This document shows, in pieces, positions 31,868 to 41,559 of a stretch of DNA of 64,000 nt (position 1 is its first letter; each line of letters starts with the position of its first letter). Made by a program: the position numbers and the translations under genes. The stretch lies in the NCBI GenBank assembly GCA_902610845.1, contig CACLXJ010000004.1:1-64000 (forward strand), in the 5' to 3' direction. The notes under the pieces were generated by a model. It had not been told where the DNA came from. It saw only the letters and a list, made by a program, of their open reading frames with translations, and did no database searches. This stretch comes from an uncultured Alphaproteobacteria bacterium. Lineage in GTDB: Bacteria > Pseudomonadota > Alphaproteobacteria > HIMB59 > GCA-002718135.

Positions 31868-32860
31868 ATGCATATAAATTCTTCCACATGGTATATTCCT
31901 AAGATTGAAAAGAAAAAACTCAAAGAACTTTCAAAAAGAAATGATGGACCAGGTTTGATTCATTTTTTTATATATTTTTCATCACTTATATTTTTTGGTT
32001 ATCTTTCGTATTTTTATTTTGGTAGTATTTTGTTTTACTTTTTCTTTTTTATTTATTCTACAATCTATACATTTGCTATTTCTAATCTTCATGAAACAAT
32101 TCATCGTACAGCTTTTAAAACTCGCTGGATTAATGAAGTTTTTTTGTACATATCATCTTTTCAGCTGCATAGTGAACCAGTTGTCTTTAGATGGAGTCAT
32201 ACATTTCATCACTCAAATACATTGCAGACAGAAGGCGAATATGATCATGAAATTGAAGTTTCAAGACCTACAGACCTATTAAAATTTTTTTTAAAATTTA
32301 TTCCTCTTTCAGATATATTTTTTATTCACCAATCTTCTTTTGTTGGAACAATTAAATCATCTTTAGGAATTATGAGTCCTGCTATAAAAATCAGTGCTCC
32401 TAAAGATCAACAAAGAAAAATAATAAGTAATGCAAGAATAATAATAGGTATTTGGGCTATAATTATTTCAATTTCTATTTATATTAATAACTTGTGGCCA
32501 ATAATATTTTATTTTTTACCAACTTTTGTTGGAAGACCTGTTCATTATGCTGTTAATGTAACGCAACACTTAGCTGCAAAAATTGACACCAAAGATCATA
32601 GATTAAGTACACATACAATCATCTTAAATCCAATATTAAGTTTTTATTATTGGCATATGGAATATCATACAGAGCATCATATGTTTCCAATGGTGCCTTC
32701 TTATAATCTGAAAAAATTAAGAAATGAAATCAAAGATTCATTGCCTATTCCATTTTATGGTCTTTTTGATTTTTATAAAAAAGTATTACCGTCCTTAATT
32801 AAACTAGCATTTGATTTAAATGGATATTATAAAGTCAAATTACCTTATGATCAGAATTAA
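31868..32860 (+). CDS. Membrane fatty-acid desaturase family protein
   Basis: Histidine boxes HETIH, HTFHH, HTEHH with hydrophobic segments. Confidence 0.92.
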   Translation: MHINSSTWYIPKIEKKKLKELSKRNDGPGLIHFFIYFSSLIFFGYLSYFYFGSILFYFFFFIYSTIYTFAISNLHETIHRTAFKTRWINEVFLYISSFQLHSEPVVFRWSHTFHHSNTLQTEGEYDHEIEVSRPTDLLKFFLKFIPLSDIFFIHQSSFVGTIKSSLGIMSPAIKISAPKDQQRKIISNARIIIGIWAIIISISIYINNLWPIIFYFLPTFVGRPVHYAVNVTQHLAAKIDTKDHRLSTHTIILNPILSFYYWHMEYHTEHHMFPMVPSYNLKKLRNEIKDSLPIPFYGLFDFYKKVLPSLIKLAFDLNGYYKVKLPYDQN

Positions 32861-32889
32861 TAAAAATATAAAAAAAACAGAGATACAAA

Positions 32890-34251
32890 ATGACTAAGTT
32901 AACAATAATTGGCGCAGGAAGTGCAGTATTTACTAAGAATATTTTTACAGATTTAATGTTTATTGATGATTTTAAAAAAATGGACATTGCACTGGTAGAC
33001 ATTGATGAAAAAAGATTAAAAATATCCCATGAGTTACTAGATGTAATTGCAAAAAAGTTGGATGCTTCTCCTAATATAAAATCATATACAAATAGAAAAG
33101 AAGCTTTAGCAGGTTCTGATTTTGTACAATCAACTATACAAGTAGGCGGTTACAAACCCTCTACAGTTATAGATTTTGATATTCCAAATCAATTTGGTTT
33201 AAAACAAACAATTGCTGATACCCTTGGCATTGGAGGAATTATGCGAGGGCTTAGAACAATTCCTGTGTTAGTAGATATTGGTAAAGACATAATGGATCTT
33301 TGTCCAAATTCTTTGTGGTTACAATATGTAAATCCAATGTGTTCAAATATGATAGCGATAAATAACGCATGTCCTGGAATTAATTCTATAGGACTATGTC
33401 ATTCAGTGCAAGGAACTGCAGAAATGCTTGCTAGAGATTTAAATGAAAAAATTGAAGATATTGATTATCTATGTGCTGGGATTAATCATATGGCTTTTTA
33501 TAAAAAGTTTACAAAAAAAAATGGCAATGGTGGAGAGGATCTTTATCCAAGATTGAAAAAGTTAGCTGATGATATTGTTAGAGATAAAATAACATCTACT
33601 AGAAGTATAGGTAGGGATAGTGAATCAGATAAAGTTCTACATGAAAAAGTAAGATACGAAATTTTAAGACGATTTGGTTATTTTGTTACAGAGTCTAGTG
33701 AACATTTTGCTGAGTATGTTCCATGGTTCATTAAACAAAACAGACAAGATTTAATTGATCAATATAAAATTCCAATTGAAGAGTATATTGATAGGTGTGA
33801 AAATAACATCAAATTATGGGACGATTTAGAGAAAGATATGACACCTATTCATAATCAACCTCTAAAAAGAGGAAAGGAATATGCATCATTCATTATGGAT
33901 GCTGTAGCAAATAATAATGAAGTAACTATTAACGGTAATGTAATGAATGATGGATATATAGATAATTTACCATCAAATTGTTGTGTTGAAGTTCCATGTT
34001 TAATTAATTCAAATGGTAATCAACCTCAAAAGACCGGTCGCTTACCTGAACATTTAGCAGCTTTAATGAGAACAAATATAAATGTTCAAATATTGACTGC
34101 AGAAGCGGCATTAACAAATAAAAAAGAGCATATTTATCATGCTGCAATGCTGGATCCACTAACTGGAGCAAATTTATCTATTGATGAAATATATTCTATG
34201 GTTGATAAATTAATTGATGCACACGGTAATTACTTACCCAAATATCATTAA
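32890..34251 (+). CDS. Glycoside hydrolase family 4 (CHSV motif type)
   Basis: KLTIIGAGSAVFTKNIFTDLM, DTLGIGGIMRGLRTIPV, QYVNPMCSNMIA, GLCHSVQG, CAGINHMAFY. Confidence 0.93.
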   Translation: MTKLTIIGAGSAVFTKNIFTDLMFIDDFKKMDIALVDIDEKRLKISHELLDVIAKKLDASPNIKSYTNRKEALAGSDFVQSTIQVGGYKPSTVIDFDIPNQFGLKQTIADTLGIGGIMRGLRTIPVLVDIGKDIMDLCPNSLWLQYVNPMCSNMIAINNACPGINSIGLCHSVQGTAEMLARDLNEKIEDIDYLCAGINHMAFYKKFTKKNGNGGEDLYPRLKKLADDIVRDKITSTRSIGRDSESDKVLHEKVRYEILRRFGYFVTESSEHFAEYVPWFIKQNRQDLIDQYKIPIEEYIDRCENNIKLWDDLEKDMTPIHNQPLKRGKEYASFIMDAVANNNEVTINGNVMNDGYIDNLPSNCCVEVPCLINSNGNQPQKTGRLPEHLAALMRTNINVQILTAEAALTNKKEHIYHAAMLDPLTGANLSIDEIYSMVDKLIDAHGNYLPKYH

Positions 34252-35078
34252 TGTCTAAACTTACAGTTAAAGATTTATTTGACAAAAAAGGAAAAGTTAA
34301 ATTAACAGAACTATATGTGACAAATGCTTTAGAGGCATATGCAGCTGAACAGGCTGGAATAGATATTCAAATTGTTTCATTCAAAAAAGATACTCTAAGA
34401 ACAGGTGTACCAACAAACAAATGGTTTAGAGACGCTCATATTAAAGATATTCGTGATGCAGCACCAAATACATTTATGATTTATGGCCTTGGTCAACTAT
34501 CTTCACCAGAAAAAGCAATTGATGCCGCACTTATAGCAAGGGAAAATGGTGCTGATGCGGTTTATTGCGGTAATAGTCCAAAATATATAGAAGCTCTTCG
34601 TAATGAAGGTTTACCAGCAGTCAGCCATATTGGTTTAATTCCATATAAAAGTACATGGACAGGTGGTTTCAAAGCAGTTGGAAAAGATGCACAATCTGCT
34701 TATAGGGTTTATCAAGATGCTTTAGCATATGACCAAGCGGGAGCTATAGGTCTAGAAGTAGAATGTGTTCCTGATAGAGTTGCAGAAATAATTACGAATA
34801 AAGTTAATTTATTGACGTTATCCATGGGGAGTGGTCCTAAATGTGATGTTGAGTTTTTATTTATTCAAGATGTTATTGGAACAAATACAGATAGAGTACC
34901 TCGTCATGCTAGAGTTTTTAAAGATACAAATAAATCTTACGAAAAGCTTGTTGATGATACTATAGAAGGACTTACAAATTTTATTAAAGACGTAAATACT
35001 AAAAAATTTCCAACTCTGTCAAATATTGTTAAAATAAAAGATGAAGAGTTCGAAAAATTTTTAGATAAAGTTGGCTAG
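34251..35078 (+). CDS. PanB-fold (ketopantoate hydroxymethyltransferase-like) protein with divergent active site
   Basis: SHIGLIPYKSTWTGGFKAVGKDAQSAYRVYQDALAYDQAGAIGLEVECVPDRVAEIITNKV resembles PanB core; canonical VGDSLGM and VKxEGG motifs absent. Confidence 0.75.
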   Translation: MSKLTVKDLFDKKGKVKLTELYVTNALEAYAAEQAGIDIQIVSFKKDTLRTGVPTNKWFRDAHIKDIRDAAPNTFMIYGLGQLSSPEKAIDAALIARENGADAVYCGNSPKYIEALRNEGLPAVSHIGLIPYKSTWTGGFKAVGKDAQSAYRVYQDALAYDQAGAIGLEVECVPDRVAEIITNKVNLLTLSMGSGPKCDVEFLFIQDVIGTNTDRVPRHARVFKDTNKSYEKLVDDTIEGLTNFIKDVNTKKFPTLSNIVKIKDEEFEKFLDKVG

Positions 35079-35902
35079 ATATTTATAGTTAATAAATCTT
35101 CTCCAATTATAGGATCTTTACCAAAATCTTTTTTTACAATTTTCTTTAGTCTTGAAGCATTAAATCTTGTTGGAACAAAATGTGTTAATACAAGTTCTTT
35201 ACAATTTGATAATTTAGCAACTTTGCCCACAAAATTACTTGGAGTGTGATACTCTTTAACATTATGTAATGTTTTTTTAGTTCTAAGTTTAGACGTTTTA
35301 TTCATTTCATATTCTATAAAAACCTCATGAAGTAAGACATCTGAGTTCTGAGCATTTTTCATTAAACTCTCACACGGTCTTGTATCTCCACTAATAGTTA
35401 ATTTCTTATTATTATTATAAAATGAAAAACCATATGCATATGGCACTGGTTTATGATCAACTTCAAAATATTTAATTATTATATCGTTTATTTTTATTGA
35501 GCCATTTTTTTTCAATTCATAAACTTTATATTTAAGTGCATTTGTTGATTTTCTTTTTTCATAAGAAATTCTTAATTCACGTTCAATTTTCCAAGCTAAA
35601 AATATTTTATCAACAAATTTCTTTGTTCCTTTTGGTCCATATATTTTCCATATTGAATCTCTATCAGAGTGCCAAGAAGATATAATGAGCTGATACAAAT
35701 CTATAACATGATCGGTGTGTAAATGGGTAAGTAGTAAAGCGTCAATATCAGCAGACGAGTTTTTACTTTGATTTAATCTCTGTGTTACTCCAGAACCACA
35801 ATCGATTAATATTCTAGTTTTTTTTGTTGATACAAGGTTTGATGCACCACACCTTTTGTAATCAATTGAAGGGCATCCAGTTCCAAGAAGCGTTAGCTTC
35901 AT
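35075..35902 (-). CDS. MBL-fold metallohydrolase (RNase Z-like)
   Basis: LTLLGTGCPSIDYKRCG, LLTHLHTDHVIDL, ISGDTRPCESL, LTHFVPTR. Confidence 0.88.
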   Translation of the reverse strand: MKLTLLGTGCPSIDYKRCGASNLVSTKKTRILIDCGSGVTQRLNQSKNSSADIDALLLTHLHTDHVIDLYQLIISSWHSDRDSIWKIYGPKGTKKFVDKIFLAWKIERELRISYEKRKSTNALKYKVYELKKNGSIKINDIIIKYFEVDHKPVPYAYGFSFYNNNKKLTISGDTRPCESLMKNAQNSDVLLHEVFIEYEMNKTSKLRTKKTLHNVKEYHTPSNFVGKVAKLSNCKELVLTHFVPTRFNASRLKKIVKKDFGKDPIIGEDLLTINI

Positions 35903-38061
35903 TATTCATCTAAAAATGTTTTTAATTTCCTTGCTCTAGTCGGATGTTTTAATTTCCTTAATGCTTTAGCTTCAATTTGTCTTATCCTTTCTCTTGTAAC
36001 ACTAAATTGCTGACCAACTTCTTCTAATGTGTGATCACTATTCATACCAATACCAAAGCGCATTCTTAGAACTCTCTCTTCTCTTGGTGTTAAAGAGGAT
36101 AATATTCTTGTAGTAGTATCTCTAAGAGAACTTTTAACTGCAGCATCTATTGGTATAAGCGCATTTTTATCTTCAATAAAATCTCCTAAAGAACTATCTT
36201 CTTCATCTCCAACAGGCGTTTCTAAACTAATAGGTTCTTTTGCAATTTTAAGAACTTTTTTTACTTTATCTAAAGGCATGTGTAACCTATCTGCTAACTC
36301 ATTAGGTGTAGGCTCTCTACCAATCTCAGACATTATTTGTCTTGTGGTTCTAACAATTTTATTTATTGTTTCTATCATGTGGACTGGTATTCTTATAGTT
36401 CTTGCTTGGTCAGCAATTGATCTTGTTATTGCTTGTCTAATCCACCAAGTAGCATAAGTAGAAAATTTATAACCTCTTCTATATTCAAATTTATCAACTG
36501 CCTTCATAAGACCAATATTACCTTCTTGTATCAAATCTAAAAACTGAAGACCTCTATTTGTATATTTTTTGGCTATAGAAATAACTAATCTTAAATTAGA
36601 TTCTATCATTTCTTTCTTTGCTCTATTTGCCGATCTTTCACCTTGTTGAACAGTACCAACTATTCTTCTAAACTCTGGTAAAGGTAGTTCTGAAGCTGTT
36701 TGAATTTCTTTTATCTCTTCAATATTTTTATTAATTTCAATATGATTCCTATTTATGAACTTTTCCCAATTTTTATCTTTTGTTGCCAGAAGACTTTGTA
36801 TCCAATTTTTTTCAAAATTAAAATTTAAGTATTTGTCAACAAAATCCTCTCTTTTAACTCCTGAGCCTGTAGCCATTCTTAGCATTTTTCCTTCTCTTAA
36901 AAGTAGTTTTTTATTAAGTTCATAAAGAGCTTCCATTAGAGCTTCAATAGTTGTGGAGTTAAAATGAACAGCTTTCATTGCTCCAACCATTTCTTTTTGT
37001 ATTTTTAAATATTTTTTTTCTAAAGATGCATAATTTTTTTCATTTTTTTTATCTGCATTGATTAATTCTTGACTGTGTTTTTGAAGTTTTTTGAATAACT
37101 TTGTTATATCGTTAAAATCGTTTAATACTTTTGGTTTAAGCTTTTCTTCCATTGCTGCCAGTGAAACATTAAGACTGTCGTCATCCTCATCCTCTTGTTG
37201 TTGCTCTTCTTCACTATTTTCTTGATTACTTTCTTTATTATCTTTCTTTTTTTTATCCTCTTCCTTATTATCTCCACCACTTTCAATAAGCTTAAGTGTA
37301 TCTTCTAATTTTGAATCAGAAATATCAGACATATCGTAAGTAGCTTCCAAATCCACTATATCTCTTAAAAGCATTGTCCCATCTTTAATTGCATCTTTCC
37401 AATTGATAATTGATCTAATCGTCATTGGGCTTTCACAAATTGCACCAATCATTTTTTCTCTTCCTGCTTCTATTCTTTTAGCTATAGCTATTTCACCTTC
37501 TCTACTAAGAAGCTCAACAGCCCCCATATCTCTTAAATATAATCTTACTGGGTCGTCTGTTTTTCCAGTTTGTTTTTTTTCTTGGTCATCATCTCCCTGT
37601 TCAGCTTTTGTAGCTTGTTCTTTTGCTAGAGCTGTTAATTCTTTTGCCTCTTCCTCAGAATGAATTTTAATGTTATTAGAGGTAATAAGATTACTAAATT
37701 TTTTAATATTTTCCTCAAGTCTAAATTTTTTAGGAATAGCTTTTTCAATTATTTTTTGAGTATATATTCCATCAATTTTATGTTTATTAATTAATTTAGC
37801 AAATATTTCTTTTATTTTTTCTTCAAAACCTGAAATTGCTTTTGGAATTTTTTTTGGTTTATCTTCTTGTGAAGCTTTAATTAAAGACTTCTTAGATACT
37901 TTTTTTGCAATAGTTTTTTTTGTTTTTTTTATAATTTTTGATTTAGATGCTTGAGAAGGTTTGGAAATGGATTTCTTCTTAGTTAATTTTTTTTTAATAG
38001 AAGTTTTCTTTTTAGGTGCCTTTGTTTTCTTCTTTACGGTTTTTTTCTTCTTTTTTGCCAT
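35902..38061 (-). CDS. rpoD: RNA polymerase primary sigma factor RpoD, with Lys-rich N-terminal extension
   Basis: [57 protein letters not shown]-terminal [20 protein letters not shown]. Confidence 0.97.
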   Translation of the reverse strand: MAKKKKKTVKKKTKAPKKKTSIKKKLTKKKSISKPSQASKSKIIKKTKKTIAKKVSKKSLIKASQEDKPKKIPKAISGFEEKIKEIFAKLINKHKIDGIYTQKIIEKAIPKKFRLEENIKKFSNLITSNNIKIHSEEEAKELTALAKEQATKAEQGDDDQEKKQTGKTDDPVRLYLRDMGAVELLSREGEIAIAKRIEAGREKMIGAICESPMTIRSIINWKDAIKDGTMLLRDIVDLEATYDMSDISDSKLEDTLKLIESGGDNKEEDKKKKDNKESNQENSEEEQQQEDEDDDSLNVSLAAMEEKLKPKVLNDFNDITKLFKKLQKHSQELINADKKNEKNYASLEKKYLKIQKEMVGAMKAVHFNSTTIEALMEALYELNKKLLLREGKMLRMATGSGVKREDFVDKYLNFNFEKNWIQSLLATKDKNWEKFINRNHIEINKNIEEIKEIQTASELPLPEFRRIVGTVQQGERSANRAKKEMIESNLRLVISIAKKYTNRGLQFLDLIQEGNIGLMKAVDKFEYRRGYKFSTYATWWIRQAITRSIADQARTIRIPVHMIETINKIVRTTRQIMSEIGREPTPNELADRLHMPLDKVKKVLKIAKEPISLETPVGDEEDSSLGDFIEDKNALIPIDAAVKSSLRDTTTRILSSLTPREERVLRMRFGIGMNSDHTLEEVGQQFSVTRERIRQIEAKALRKLKHPTRARKLKTFLDE

Positions 38062-38065
38062 AGCT

Positions 38066-39817
38066 TTATTTTAATAACTCTTCATTGTTGTGAAGATTAA
38101 AAGTAATATTTTTTAACTCATCCCAAGTCATTGTAGATGAGTTATTATCAATATCACTTAGGCTTTTATTTATTTTTTTCAAATTTGAAAGTCTTGTCTT
38201 CAAATTATTTATGGATTCTTTAATTTCATTTATAACTTCCTCAGAATCATGGTCTAGGCGTACATAAGGAAAAAGTTGAAATATACTATTATCCTTAGTT
38301 TTATGGTAAATTTCAGATACTTTATTGGGAAATTTATTAATATTAATATTATCTATATCAACGTCAAAAAACTCTGATTTATGAATAAAATTTAAGAATT
38401 CAGTCTGATCATCATTTAATAATTCAGAAACTATCAACAGCGAATAGATCTCTTGTCTTAAATTCATATGATTTAAATAAGCTGTCAAAAAAGAATATAT
38501 TTGTTTATCTTTTAATGAAATCGTTTTTGGAACAATTTTAATAGATTGTTTTTTAGTAGAAAATGATTTTAGTTTTTGAAAAAATAGAGATTTAAACTCA
38601 TTTTTGTAAAAATATTTTATTTTACTATCTTTTATATTGCTGACTAATTCATCAATATAGCTATCAAAAATAACTTTATTATCAGATTTTTGTAAATCAA
38701 TTGATTTTGATGATTCCTGAAAAATAAAATCTACAACTGAAAGTGGATTTTTTAAATATTTTGCAAATTTGATTAAAGAATATTCATTTATGAAAGTATC
38801 AGGATCATATTCATTTGGTAAAATAATAAATTGTAATAATTTTGAAGGAGTTAAGTAGGGTAATGACATTATAGCACTTTTAAAAGAAGCTTTTAAACCT
38901 GATGTATCTCCATCAAACATTAATGTTGGTTTATTTACATATTTCCATGATAATAAAAGATGACTATCAGTTAAAGAAGTGCCTAGTGGAGCTACAGCTG
39001 TTTTAATATTTTTGTCATACAAACTTATCACATCCATATAACCCTCACAAATTAACATATTTTTTTTTGACCTTATGGTTTGTTTAGCATTAAAAAGATT
39101 ATACAAAATATTTCTTTTTTTAAAAAAATCACTCTCAGGAGAATTAATATATTTTGGATTTGAATTATCTAGTACTCTTCCTCCAAATCCAACAATTTTT
39201 CCATATTCATTTATAATTGGAAAAATAAGCCTATTGTAAAAAAAATCACGTATCTTATTATTTTTATCTAGTTTTACTACATTACTTTCAAGCAGTTCTT
39301 TATCTTCAAAATCTTGTTCTTTTAGAAATTGATAAAGAGTTTGTTTTGAGCTAGAAGAATATCCTAACTTAAAATACTTAATAGTCTCTTCTGATAAATT
39401 TCTTTTATTTAAATATCTTTGACAATCTTTATTTGCCTGAAGATTATCTTGAAACCACTTTGTCGAAATTTCTAAAATTTTAAAAATTTTATCATTTTTT
39501 TTATTAAAATTTGAATCAAAATTATCAACTATTCTAATGCCAACTCTTTGAGCTAACTCTTTTACTGCTTCAGGGAATGAAAAATTATAAAGCTCTGTGT
39601 ATATGGTGAATATATCTCCTTTAGCCCCACATCCAAAACAGTAATAGGAACCTAAATCATCATTTATTTTGCAAGATGGAGTTTTTTCATCGTGAAAGGG
39701 GCAGCAACACCAACTATCTTTACCTTTTTTTATAACTTTTGTTTTCTTTTCAATTTCTTGTGAAAGAATAATTTTTGATTTTATTAATTCAAGATCATTT
39801 TTTGAAAATGACATCAA
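38066..39817 (-). CDS. dnaG: DNA primase DnaG
   Basis: Zn motif [15 protein letters not shown]...[50 protein letters not shown]. Confidence 0.95.
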   Translation of the reverse strand: MMSFSKNDLELIKSKIILSQEIEKKTKVIKKGKDSWCCCPFHDEKTPSCKINDDLGSYYCFGCGAKGDIFTIYTELYNFSFPEAVKELAQRVGIRIVDNFDSNFNKKNDKIFKILEISTKWFQDNLQANKDCQRYLNKRNLSEETIKYFKLGYSSSSKQTLYQFLKEQDFEDKELLESNVVKLDKNNKIRDFFYNRLIFPIINEYGKIVGFGGRVLDNSNPKYINSPESDFFKKRNILYNLFNAKQTIRSKKNMLICEGYMDVISLYDKNIKTAVAPLGTSLTDSHLLLSWKYVNKPTLMFDGDTSGLKASFKSAIMSLPYLTPSKLLQFIILPNEYDPDTFINEYSLIKFAKYLKNPLSVVDFIFQESSKSIDLQKSDNKVIFDSYIDELVSNIKDSKIKYFYKNEFKSLFFQKLKSFSTKKQSIKIVPKTISLKDKQIYSFLTAYLNHMNLRQEIYSLLIVSELLNDDQTEFLNFIHKSEFFDVDIDNININKFPNKVSEIYHKTKDNSIFQLFPYVRLDHDSEEVINEIKESINNLKTRLSNLKKINKSLSDIDNNSSTMTWDELKNITFNLHNNEELLK

Positions 39818-40269
39818 TTGCCCAGTAAAGATTTAGCAATTTTTCCAACTAAACCCATATCTATTTTTCCAGTATATTTTTCCTTAATTATTTTCATAAG
39901 AGCACCCATTTCTTTGAGTGATGTAAAATTATTTTCTTGAATTATATTTTTTATGATCAATTTTGTTTCATCTTCATCCATTTGTTTTGGTAAAAACATT
40001 TCTATTACTTTAATTTCATTTAGTTCATTTTCAATAAGATCATTCCGATTCGCTTTTTCAAAAGCTTCTATTGAATCTTTTCTTTGTTTTACTAAGCTTT
40101 GAAGTAAACTTAAAATATCAGAATCGGTCAAAGAGTCTTGCTTACCTCTCAAAGAAATTTCCTTATCTTTAATTGCACTCTTTATTAATCGTAATGTATT
40201 TATAGAATTACTGTCTTTTTCTTTGATAGAATTGTTGTAATGACTTTCAATTTTATCCTTTAAGCTCAT
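39814..40269 (-). CDS. GatB/YqeY domain-containing protein
   Basis: LKDKIESHYNNSIKEKDSNSINTLRLIKSAIKDKEI...; overlaps dnaG start. Confidence 0.9.
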   Translation of the reverse strand: MSLKDKIESHYNNSIKEKDSNSINTLRLIKSAIKDKEISLRGKQDSLTDSDILSLLQSLVKQRKDSIEAFEKANRNDLIENELNEIKVIEMFLPKQMDEDETKLIIKNIIQENNFTSLKEMGALMKIIKEKYTGKIDMGLVGKIAKSLLGN

Positions 40270-40389
40270 ATTTTTTCACTTTCTAATAAATTTTATTTAA
40301 TAATATAATTCTTCTTTTTATTTTCAACTAATCCTTGACTACATTGTTATAAATGCCTACTAACTATCATTTTGCTTCATCAAAATATA

Positions 40390-41559
40390 ATGGAAGTTTT
40401 AAAAAAAGAGCCACATATACACAATAAATCTGCTGCTCTTGTATTAGAAAATGGTGAAATCTTATGGGGTTATGGATTAGGAGAAAAAAAGGCTGCCGTA
40501 GGTGAGCTTTGTTTTAATACTTCTCAAACAGGCTATCAAGAAGCATTATCTGATCCTTCATATACTAAACAAATCATAACATTTACTTTTCCACATGTTG
40601 GAATTGTAGGTACAAATCAAGAAGATCAAGAATCAAAAAAAATCTACGCTGATGGTTGTGTAATAAATCAGCCTTTATCAGAATATTCAAATTGGAGAGC
40701 AGAAAATGACTTAAATTCATATTTTTTAAAAAACAATATTCCATGTATTTTTGGAATTGACACTAGATACTTAACTAAGAAATTATCTGTTGAGGGGGCT
40801 AAGAAGGCAGCAATTATTCACTTTGGAGAAGGTGAAAATAAAATTGAAAAACTTAAAACTCAAATAAATGAGTGGAAAGGTCTTCAAAATTTAGATTTGG
40901 CTGGGATAGTATCGACAGACCAAAACTATAATTGGAAAAAAGGAATATGGAAAAGTGATAAATCAATTAAAAGCCAATTTAAATATAATGTCACTTGTTT
41001 GGATTTTGGTATCAAAAATAATATTTTAAGAAATCTAAATGAATTTAATCTTAAACCAACCGTATTAAATTTATTTTCTAGCTACGAAGAAATAATAGAA
41101 ACTAATCCCTCAGGAATTTTTTTATCAAATGGTCCTGGTGATCCTTATGCCACAGGTAGTAAAATAGTTGATGTGATTAAAAAATTAATTGATGATAATA
41201 TTCCAATATTTGGAATATGTTTAGGGCATCAAATATTAGGATTGGCATTAAATGCAAAGACTAAAAAAATGTTTCAGGGTCACAGAGGTTCAAACCATCC
41301 TGTTAAAAATCTTACAACAGGTATTGTTGAAATTACTTCACAAAATCATGGTTTTGAAGTGGATAGAGATAGTTTTAGCAAAGATATAATTGAAACTCAT
41401 ATTTCACTATTTGATGGGACCAATGAAGGTTTAAGACATAAGCATTTGCCAGTATTTAGTGTTCAGTATCATCCAGAGGCATCCCCTGGTCCTCACGATA
41501 GTCATTATTTGTTTGAAGAATTTTATAAACTTATTGAAAAAAATGCCAAAAAGAACTGA
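40390..41559 (+). CDS. carA: Carbamoyl-phosphate synthase small subunit
   Basis: [57 protein letters not shown] at 40390 preferred to TTG at 40372. Confidence 0.96.
   Translation: MEVLKKEPHIHNKSAALVLENGEILWGYGLGEKKAAVGELCFNTSQTGYQEALSDPSYTKQIITFTFPHVGIVGTNQEDQESKKIYADGCVINQPLSEYSNWRAENDLNSYFLKNNIPCIFGIDTRYLTKKLSVEGAKKAAIIHFGEGENKIEKLKTQINEWKGLQNLDLAGIVSTDQNYNWKKGIWKSDKSIKSQFKYNVTCLDFGIKNNILRNLNEFNLKPTVLNLFSSYEEIIETNPSGIFLSNGPGDPYATGSKIVDVIKKLIDDNIPIFGICLGHQILGLALNAKTKKMFQGHRGSNHPVKNLTTGIVEITSQNHGFEVDRDSFSKDIIETHISLFDGTNEGLRHKHLPVFSVQYHPEASPGPHDSHYLFEEFYKLIEKNAKKN

Noticed and set aside
31995-32282. 95-aa ORF overlapping the desaturase in another frame
   Set aside because: Out-of-frame overlap with three intact His boxes in the main frame.
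37403-37663. 86-aa plus-strand ORF in rpoD
   Set aside because: Antisense shadow ORF.
41459-41542. N-terminal extension of carB in the ORF track
   Set aside because: Lies inside the conserved carA C-terminus; the canonical CarB start [14 protein letters not shown] is at 41543.
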